Made by a program: the position numbers and the translations under genes
Shown: positions 6,264-10,824 of the stretch, one piece after another
Position numbering within the stretch: position 1 is the first letter of the stretch
Layout of the letters: every line of letters begins with the position of its first letter
The notes under the pieces: generated by a model
What the model saw: the letters and a program-made list of their open reading frames with translations, nothing else
What the model was told of the DNA's origin: nothing
The model's database searches: none
Assembly: GCA_003556865.1 (NCBI GenBank)
Contig: PWQF01000307.1
Location: forward strand, 1 to 10,824
Origin: Elusimicrobiota bacterium
GTDB taxonomy: Bacteria; CG03; SLGR01; PWQF01
Length of the DNA stretch: 10,824 nt
Reading direction: 5' to 3'

Positions 6264-8347
6264 TTAATTTAACCATAAACGGAAAAAAGATAAAGACTGC
6301 CGGGGGAAAGAGTATACTGGAAGCGGCCCTTGAAGCCGGGATATATATTCCCAATCTATGCTACCACCCCCAGCTCTGCCCGACCGGATCCTGCCGCCTC
6401 TGCATAGTAAACATAGAGGGGAGAAAAGGGCACCCCACCTCCTGCACTACGGCTGCTGCCGAGGGAATGGTGGTCGACAGCAGGGCCCCGGAATTAAAGG
6501 AGATGAGAAAAAATATAATGTGGCTTACTTTAAGCCAGTATTCCGGGGAAATAGAAAAATCAACCCAGCTGAAAAAAGTATTTAACTATATAGGAAAAAA
6601 AGATATGCTTCCCGGATTTAATCCCGTTACCGATAAAATTCCTGAAAAGAGAGAAGACCCCCTTTTCATACGGGATATGAACCGCTGCATTTTATGCGGC
6701 AGGTGCGTCAGGATTTGCCGGGAAACAAGAAAGGCGGGAGTCCTGGGGTTTACAGGCCGGGGGATAAAGACAATAGTGGGGACAAGCTATGACCGGCCCT
6801 TATCGGAATCGGCCTGCCGTTTCTGCCTTGCCTGCGTTGAGGTATGCCCTTCAGGGGCCCTGAAAGATAAAAAAAGTTTCAGTTCAAAAGATAGGGAAAA
6901 AGTCCTTCTCCCCTGCAATAATAACTGTCCGGCGGGGATAGATGCCGCCCTATACGTAAAGCTTATTGCCCGGGGCAGGCACCAGGATGCCCTGGAAGTG
7001 ATAAGAAAAACCGTTCCTTTCCCGGAAGTCTTAGGCCACGTATGCGACCACCCCTGTGAGCAGGAGTGCCGGCGGGGCGGAGTAAACGACCCCATAGCCA
7101 TAAGAGCCCTTAAAGGTTTTGCCGCCAGGCAGGACACCGGAAGGTGGCGTTCGAAGATAAAAATACCGCCCTCTACCGGGAAAAAGGTGGCAGTTGCAGG
7201 TTCCGGACCGGCTGGACTCAGCGCGGCCTGGTTTTTAAGAAAACTGGGACATTCCGTAACTGTTTTTGAAGCCCTGCCTGAGGCCGGGGGGATGATGAGG
7301 ACAGGAATACCCGCTTACCGGCTGCCGAGGGAAGTTCTGGACCGGGAAATTAGTGAAATTGAAAATATAGGGGTAAAAATAAAAACTGATTCACCCGTCA
7401 GATCTTTTGAAAACCTTTTCTGCCGGGGATTTGATGCCGTATTGCTGGCTACGGGAGCCTACCGGGGTATGGCTATGGGAATAGAAGGGGAAGATGACTC
7501 CCGGGTGCTTCAGGGAATAGATGTTCTTCAAAAAATTGCTTTTAACGAACAGACGGGACTGGGCGAAGATATAGCGGTCGTGGGGGGCGGAAACGTGGCT
7601 ATTGACGTGGCCAGAAGCGCCCTGAGGGCGGGAGCAAAAAATGCATCCATACTTTACCGCCGGACCAGAAAAGAGATGCCGGCACTGGAGGAAGAAGTTA
7701 AAGAGGCCCTGGATGAAGGGGTAAAAATAACCTTTCTCACCTCCCCCACAAAGATTACCGCTTCGGGCGGCCGTCTTAAAATTGAATGCATAAAGATGAA
7801 ACTGGGGGAACCTGATTCCAGCGGAAGAAGAAGGCCGGTGCCGGTGGAAGGAAGCAATTATATAATGGAAGCCGACAATTTAATTATGGCCATAGGCCAG
7901 AAACCGCTGGTTCCAAAGGAATTTAAAAAGCTTCTTAACAGCTGGGGGGCTATTGAAGCTTCAGATGAAACAGCTGAAACAGGCCTGAAAGGGGTATTTG
8001 CTGCCGGTGATGCAGCCACGGGTCCGGCTTCGGTAATAAAAGCCATTGCCGGCGGAAGAAAGGCTGCCTCATCCATAGACAAATACCTGGGCGGCTCAGG
8101 AAATATTGACCAGGATTTTATTTCCCCTCCCCGGCAGGATCCCTGCCTGGGCAGGGAAGAGGGGTTTGGCGCAAGAAAAAGAGTTGAAATATCCCTGCGG
8201 GACCCCGGGGAAAGAAAAAAAGATTTTGAACGGGTTGAATGCTACCTGGATAAGAAGGAAGCAGCCGGGGAGGCAGAGAGGTGCCTCAGCTGCGCTCTAA
8301 GGCTTACCATATCCCCTCCGCCTCTGCCCCCGGATAAGAAAAATTAA
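6260..8347 (+). CDS. stnC: NuoG-N-terminus/GltD fusion, NADP(H)-binding subunit of an Stn-type transhydrogenase
   Basis: A 695-residue fusion. Residues 1-80 are a plant-type [2Fe-2S] domain (Cys34, Cys45, Cys48, Cys62). Residues 138-201 hold a 2x[4Fe-4S] ferredoxin (Cys143/146/149/153 and Cys186/189/192/196). From about 215 it is GltD/NfnB-like: N-terminal Fe-S cysteines (219, 223, 262, 266, 270), the FAD Rossmann motif GSGPAG (314-319), the pyridine-nucleotide motif GGGNVAIDVA (442-451) with R467-R468 and R470-K471 that suit the NADPH 2'-phosphate, and GVFAAGDAA (578-586) for FAD. The expected reaction reversibly couples NADP+/NADPH to NADH plus reduced ferredoxin. The His-Cys [4Fe-4S] motif normally following the [2Fe-2S] domain in NuoG is absent (about 88-112). 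Translation starts inside the stnB stop codon, with GAGG seven bases upstream. Annotation pipelines might call it a glutamate synthase small subunit, but no GltB partner is present. Confidence 0.88.
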   Translation: MINLTINGKKIKTAGGKSILEAALEAGIYIPNLCYHPQLCPTGSCRLCIVNIEGRKGHPTSCTTAAAEGMVVDSRAPELKEMRKNIMWLTLSQYSGEIEKSTQLKKVFNYIGKKDMLPGFNPVTDKIPEKREDPLFIRDMNRCILCGRCVRICRETRKAGVLGFTGRGIKTIVGTSYDRPLSESACRFCLACVEVCPSGALKDKKSFSSKDREKVLLPCNNNCPAGIDAALYVKLIARGRHQDALEVIRKTVPFPEVLGHVCDHPCEQECRRGGVNDPIAIRALKGFAARQDTGRWRSKIKIPPSTGKKVAVAGSGPAGLSAAWFLRKLGHSVTVFEALPEAGGMMRTGIPAYRLPREVLDREISEIENIGVKIKTDSPVRSFENLFCRGFDAVLLATGAYRGMAMGIEGEDDSRVLQGIDVLQKIAFNEQTGLGEDIAVVGGGNVAIDVARSALRAGAKNASILYRRTRKEMPALEEEVKEALDEGVKITFLTSPTKITASGGRLKIECIKMKLGEPDSSGRRRPVPVEGSNYIMEADNLIMAIGQKPLVPKEFKKLLNSWGAIEASDETAETGLKGVFAAGDAATGPASVIKAIAGGRKAASSIDKYLGGSGNIDQDFISPPRQDPCLGREEGFGARKRVEISLRDPGERKKDFERVECYLDKKEAAGEAERCLSCALRLTISPPPLPPDKKN

Positions 8348-8383
8348 TTGCGCCTTCCTTAAAATTGGTGGCGGGTTAAAATA

Positions 8384-9337
8384 ATGGCTTTAAAGATCTA
8401 TATTACAAAAAGTTATGACCGGATGAGCAGAACCACCTCAGGTCTGGTTGAGAAAGATATTCTGGAAGGTCTCGCAACTGAAAAAAAATATGTTCTGGGG
8501 CTGCCTACAGGAAGCTCCCCCGCCGGACTTTACCGCCTCCTGGCCCATTCATTTAACTCCGGCCGTATTGACCCGGGAAAAATAACAACTTTTAACCTGG
8601 ACGAGTATGTCGGCCTTCCCGGTGAAACCCCCGCCCTCAGGGCGGGACATTCTAAATCTTACTCTTCTTTTATGAAGGAAAACTTTTTTTCCCTCTTAAA
8701 GAAACCTTTTAAAAACTCTTATATTCCCGCAGGGGAACTTATAGACCAGAAACTGCTGCTTAAGGCCCTGGAGGAAAATAAAGACCAATACGAACTTTCA
8801 GGAGATGAAAGCGGCCGGGCCGTATCCATAAAAAAGAGCGCTTCCGGCATCCTGGCCCAAATAAAAAAAGAGATACTTGACTCCTATGAAAAATCTATCT
8901 GCAGCGCAGGGGGAATAGACCTGCAGATCATAGGAGTCGGCGCATCGGGTCACATCGCATTTCACGAAAGCGGAATACCTTTTAGCGCCGGCTGCGTAAT
9001 GCTGGTAAAGCTTGCCCGGGACACCATAGAAAATGCTGTTCTTGACGGACAGTTTAAATCACCCGGGGAGTCCCCCCATTTTGCCGTATCCATGGGAGCC
9101 CGGCTTGTTTACAGCGCACGAAAAGTAGTTCTTTTGGCCAGCGGCAGCAGGAAAACAAAACCCGTCACCGAATCGCTGCTGGGCCCGGTCACCTGCAGGG
9201 TCCCCCTTAGCTACAGCAGAAGATACGCGGAGTCGGGGGGCGAGATGGTTTACATTCTTGACAGGGAAGCAGCCGGGGGAATAGTTAAAAATTCAGATGA
9301 AATCAAAAAGAGGGGCTGTGAAATTATAGAGCTCTAA
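8384..9337 (+). CDS. nagB: Glucosamine-6-phosphate deaminase-like protein with a mid-domain insertion
   Basis: A 317-residue NagB/6-phosphogluconolactonase-fold protein. In the NagB family the enzyme converts glucosamine 6-phosphate to fructose 6-phosphate and ammonia. Visible motifs are the phosphate-binding loop LGLPTGSSPAG (38-48), FNLDEYVGL with the catalytic Asp73, and GVGASGHIAFHE (184-195) with His190 and Glu195. Compared with E. coli NagB (266 residues) the segment between the IPAGE strand and GVG is about 40 residues longer and charged. The position of E. coli Asp141 is Ser188 here (Asn in B. subtilis-type enzymes). FNLDEY and GHIAF favour deaminase over lactonase, but activity on another amino-sugar phosphate is possible. 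It starts 36 bases after stnC with no terminator between and only a weak GGTGG upstream, so it may be the last gene of that operon. Confidence 0.8.
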   Translation: MALKIYITKSYDRMSRTTSGLVEKDILEGLATEKKYVLGLPTGSSPAGLYRLLAHSFNSGRIDPGKITTFNLDEYVGLPGETPALRAGHSKSYSSFMKENFFSLLKKPFKNSYIPAGELIDQKLLLKALEENKDQYELSGDESGRAVSIKKSASGILAQIKKEILDSYEKSICSAGGIDLQIIGVGASGHIAFHESGIPFSAGCVMLVKLARDTIENAVLDGQFKSPGESPHFAVSMGARLVYSARKVVLLASGSRKTKPVTESLLGPVTCRVPLSYSRRYAESGGEMVYILDREAAGGIVKNSDEIKKRGCEIIEL

Positions 9338-9494
9338 TTCTTCCTGGTCTTTTATTTTCTTTACACTAAGATCTCCGGGGGCAGCTTTTATATGGCTAAT
9401 CTTTTTAAACCTGAGCATACTGGTCCTTATATTTCTTATCTGGCCCGCCTCAAAAATTTTAGCGCTGGGCCTGATACCCTATACCGCCTGGGTC
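9336..9494 (+). pseudogene. tspO: Fragment of a tspO (TspO/MBR tryptophan-rich sensory protein) gene
   Basis: The frame through TGG at 9393-9395 reads NSSWSFIFFTLRSPGAAF, a hydrophobic helix, then a second one ending LALGLIPYTAWV. This matches the last two and a half membrane helices of TspO (N-x-x-W-S-x-x-F-F-x-L, R-x-P-x-x-A, and P-Y-x-x-W). There is no start: an in-frame TAG lies at 9327-9329 and the first three helices are missing. After Trp-Val at 9489-9494 the homology stops; the usual F-A-x-x-L-N ending is replaced by PEVDGSDN and unrelated residues up to TAG at 9576-9578. The gene is therefore truncated at both ends. The right breakpoint coincides with the start of the direct repeat at 9489. 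Confidence 0.7.
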
Positions 9495-9534
9495 CCCGAG
9501 GTGGACGGCAGTGATAACATAAATTTTTACAGAA
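9489..9534 (+). repeat. Direct repeat, left copy (flanks the MNT-HEPN islet)
   Basis: Imperfect 46-base repeat matching 10733-10777. The central 18 bases TGGACGGCAGTGATAACA (9502-9519) are identical, as are the last 11 (TTTTTACAGAA). About 39 of 46 aligned positions agree. It begins exactly where tspO homology ends, so it may mark an insertion junction (attachment-site-like or a duplicated target) or a recombination site. Confidence 0.65.
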
Positions 9535-9561
9535 GATTCAATTCTAACTCAAAGATAAATT

Positions 9562-9966
9562 CTATTTTAAAACAGTAGCAGCCCACCTGAAAAATCTACT
9601 TGCATTTTTTACTATTTCATCTGCTTCCCTGCCGTAAATACTCCGGCTTTCGTATTGTACAAGGTTCTTTTTTGCAATAATTCTCTTCAGGGAATTACTC
9701 TTGCTCCTAGATTCGGGAAGCGGTATAGATTTTATAAGTTCGCACAGATCAAGATGATTTTGTGATATCGAGCGAATACCTTTCTCATGTATACAGACAG
9801 CATCCGCTGCAGAAATAACGCATTGTATTGCCAGGGTTGACGAGGCGTTATAATTACCCTCTCTGAAAGATTTAAGCATCTGAGAATGATTATCTTCTGC
9901 TTTTCTAAGATACTGTAAAGCTTTTGATTTATCTTCCTCTCTGACCTTAATTTTTCTTGCACTCAT
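9562..9966 (-). CDS. HEPN-domain protein, partner of an MNT nucleotidyltransferase (TA-type module)
   Basis: A 134-residue all-helical protein resembling the HEPN/UPF0332 family: KALQYLRKAEDNHSQMLKSF (15-34), EGNYNASSTLAIQCVISAADAV (36-57), and a C-terminal helix pair with KKNLVQYESR (99-108) and ADEIVKNASRFFRWA (115-129). It lies directly behind an MNT gene (2-base gap), the standard arrangement in which HEPN is the RNase-like toxin and MNT the antitoxin. A possible R-x5-H is present (Arg65, His71), but the canonical RN-type motif before the C-terminal helix reads KNLVQY without His, so RNase activity is uncertain. There is no ribosome binding site of note; translation is probably coupled. 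The gene is visibly more A/T-rich than nagB and stnC. Confidence 0.75.
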   Translation of the reverse strand: MSARKIKVREEDKSKALQYLRKAEDNHSQMLKSFREGNYNASSTLAIQCVISAADAVCIHEKGIRSISQNHLDLCELIKSIPLPESRSKSNSLKRIIAKKNLVQYESRSIYGREADEIVKNASRFFRWAATVLK

Positions 9967-9968
9967 CT

Positions 9969-10604
9969 TTACTTTATATCTGTAATATCTTTCCCATACA
10001 CAAGCGTATAAGTCCTTATTAAAGTTGAAACAGGAGGTGTTTTGTTATTAAGAAATTTAACAAATTCTTTCTTTTTCTTTATATATGGATCAAGATGGAT
10101 ACCAAAATACTCATGGAATTCAGATGAAATTTTATCTGTAAATGCAGTCTCTATTTTTTCCAGGCTTACATCATCCCCAGTCACCACAGCAACATCTACA
10201 TCACTATCCGGGGTATCTGTACCTTTTGAGATGCTGCCGTATAGTAATAGTGAGACAATTTCATTTGTTAACTTGTACTCCTTTATTTTCCCTTTTAGAA
10301 AATTTTTGATATCCTTCTTTATAGAAATCTCTTTTGTAAATGCCGGGATAAGTATATTTTTCACATTTCTGTTATTTATATTCAGACGGTACAGATGCTG
10401 CCTCCCTATAATATCCCGCTTTAAAACATACTCGGCATATAATTCTTTTAAAGCGGTATGCGCACCGGGCGGAGAAAGTCCCGTTTCCTTTGCAATTTCA
10501 CGCCCTGTTGCAACAAAATCCTGCCTTTTTGAAATAAACAAGCGGATGATTTTTAGCTTTGAAGGCGTATTTAATATTCTATCTAGTACTCTTTCTATAA
10601 CCAT
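9969..10604 (-). CDS. Winged-HTH/MNT-type nucleotidyltransferase (antitoxin and probable autoregulator)
   Basis: A 211-residue two-domain protein. Residues 1-80 look like a winged helix DNA-binding domain (KIIRLFISK, then GREIAKETGLSPPGAHTALKEL, and a wing around RDIIGRQHLYRLN). Residues about 92-205 form a minimal nucleotidyltransferase fold with the signature G123-S124 followed by D135-x-D137 (LLYGSISKGTDTPDSDVDVAVV). In MNT-HEPN pairs, MNT enzymes neutralise the toxin by nucleotidylation, and here the fused HTH probably represses its own operon. The start at 10602-10604 follows a strong promoter and a palindrome but has no Shine-Dalgarno. The HEPN gene follows 2 bases after the stop. An alternative role is a stand-alone transcription factor with an NT sensor domain. 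Confidence 0.8.
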   Translation of the reverse strand: MVIERVLDRILNTPSKLKIIRLFISKRQDFVATGREIAKETGLSPPGAHTALKELYAEYVLKRDIIGRQHLYRLNINNRNVKNILIPAFTKEISIKKDIKNFLKGKIKEYKLTNEIVSLLLYGSISKGTDTPDSDVDVAVVTGDDVSLEKIETAFTDKISSEFHEYFGIHLDPYIKKKKEFVKFLNNKTPPVSTLIRTYTLVYGKDITDIK

Positions 10605-10620
10605 ATTATGTAAATCTTAC

Positions 10621-10634
10621 TTAACATATGTTAA
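10621..10634. promoter_or_regulatory. Perfect 14-bp palindrome, likely operator of the MNT-HEPN operon
   Basis: TTAACATATGTTAA (10621-10634) is a perfect palindrome and is followed by a further TTAAC arm (10641-10645), giving GTTAA/TTAAC arms around CTATAA. The palindrome abuts the -10 and covers the predicted transcription start, where a bound winged-HTH protein would block initiation. Autoregulation by the MNT protein's HTH is inferred. Confidence 0.5.
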
Positions 10635-10662
10635 CTATAATTAACGAATTTGTTTTTGTCAA
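10634..10662 (-). promoter_or_regulatory. Near-consensus promoter of the MNT-HEPN operon
   Basis: On the minus strand TTGACA (10657-10662) is followed after exactly 17 bases by TATAGT (10634-10639), matching 6 of 6 and 5 of 6 consensus bases. The transcription start would be near 10627, about 23 bases before the ATG at 10604. The best promoter in the window drives the presumed acquired module. Confidence 0.7.
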
Positions 10663-10667
10663 GGAGG

Positions 10668-10700
10668 TCATTCAATAGAAATTGGAACAGGAATAGACAT
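10668..10700 (-). CDS. Possible 10-residue leader peptide or remnant start
   Basis: On the minus strand AAGGAGG, four bases and ATG start a 10-codon frame (MSIPVPISIE, then TGA) that ends just before the TTGACA of the MNT promoter. The Shine-Dalgarno is the best in this part of the window. It could be the cut-off beginning of a gene interrupted by the islet, a leader peptide, or chance. The same AAGGAGG/CCTCCTT pair could also form a loose hairpin with a T run on the plus strand. Confidence 0.2.
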   Translation of the reverse strand: MSIPVPISIE

Positions 10701-10732
10701 TGCGCCTCCTTTTTTATCATCGAGAAAAGATG

Positions 10733-10777
10733 TGGCTCCCCAAGCTGGACGGCAGTGATAACAGGGTTTTTACAGAA
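10733..10777 (+). repeat. Direct repeat, right copy (flanks the MNT-HEPN islet)
   Basis: Counterpart of 9489-9534 in the same orientation, 1244 bases away. It shares the exact 18-mer (10746-10763), the TGG-x-TCCCC-x-AG start and the TTTTTACAGAA end. The reading frame of the left copy (PEVDGSDN) has a parallel here (PKLDGSDN), ending at TGA shortly after. No tspO 3' end could be recognised behind it in the remaining bases. Confidence 0.65.
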
Positions 10778-10824
10778 CATTTGGGTTGACTAGGATTCAA
10801 TCAACAGATGGAAAATTCAACTCA

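Noticed and set aside
4039..8347. Electron-bifurcating [FeFe]-hydrogenase (Hyd/Hnd) operon
   Set aside because: The third protein has a GltD-like FAD/NADPH module instead of an H-cluster domain, so a hydrogenase call is not supported.
6260..8347. Glutamate synthase small subunit (gltD)
   Set aside because: GltD lacks the N-terminal [2Fe-2S] and 2x[4Fe-4S] NuoG-like part, and no large GltB subunit is adjacent.
10042..10644. Plus-strand open frame of 200 codons opposite the MNT gene
   Set aside because: Phe/Ser-rich translation typical of the complement of an A/T-rich gene; the minus strand holds the GS...DxD nucleotidyltransferase signature.
10661..10716. Plus-strand terminator from AAGGAGG/CCTCCTT plus a T run
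   Set aside because: The 7-bp stem encloses a loop of about 37 bases and no plus-strand gene ends just upstream; the same bases act better as a minus-strand Shine-Dalgarno.
9489..10777. Insertion sequence or MITE
   Set aside because: There is no transposase and no terminal inverted repeats could be found at the boundaries; the flanks are direct repeats only.

Overview
The window looks like chromosomal DNA from a strictly anaerobic, fermentative or acetogen-like bacterium. The core genes have a mid GC content with many AGG/AGA, ATA and AAA codons, and the central operon is rich in iron-sulfur proteins. No rRNA or other phylogenetic marker is present. An uncultured lineage such as Omnitrophota or Elusimicrobiota is only a guess from codon style.

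Left part, minus strand: the 5' two thirds of a type I glutamine synthetase gene (glnA, cut by the window edge), then a gene for a small sigma-70-like (ECF-type) factor. Between them lies a strong intrinsic terminator pointing towards glnA. The sigma gene has a good TTGACA-type promoter in the divergent intergenic region.

Centre, plus strand: an M3-family oligoendopeptidase F gene with a promoter placed so that the mRNA would be leaderless. It is followed 3 bases later by a small class-I-release-factor-like protein whose catalytic GGQ reads GGT. Then comes a tight three-gene operon: NuoE-like, NuoF-like, and a NuoG-N-terminus/GltD fusion. There is no hydrogenase subunit. This matches the Stn-type electron-bifurcating transhydrogenase (StnABC) described from Sporomusa, which balances NADH, NADPH and ferredoxin pools. 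A nagB-like glucosamine-6-phosphate deaminase gene with an insertion and an altered active-site position follows.

Right part: immediately after nagB lies a two-sided truncated tspO fragment. It breaks off where an imperfect ~45-bp direct repeat starts. The second repeat copy lies about 1.24 kb further on. The interval between them is visibly more A+T-rich and carries a minus-strand two-gene module: a winged-HTH/MNT nucleotidyltransferase and a HEPN-domain protein, the usual architecture of an MNT-HEPN toxin-antitoxin pair. It has its own near-consensus promoter with an adjoining palindrome as a likely autoregulatory operator. I read this as an acquired defence/TA islet that may have disrupted tspO.

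No tRNA, rRNA, CRISPR array or insertion-sequence transposase was seen.
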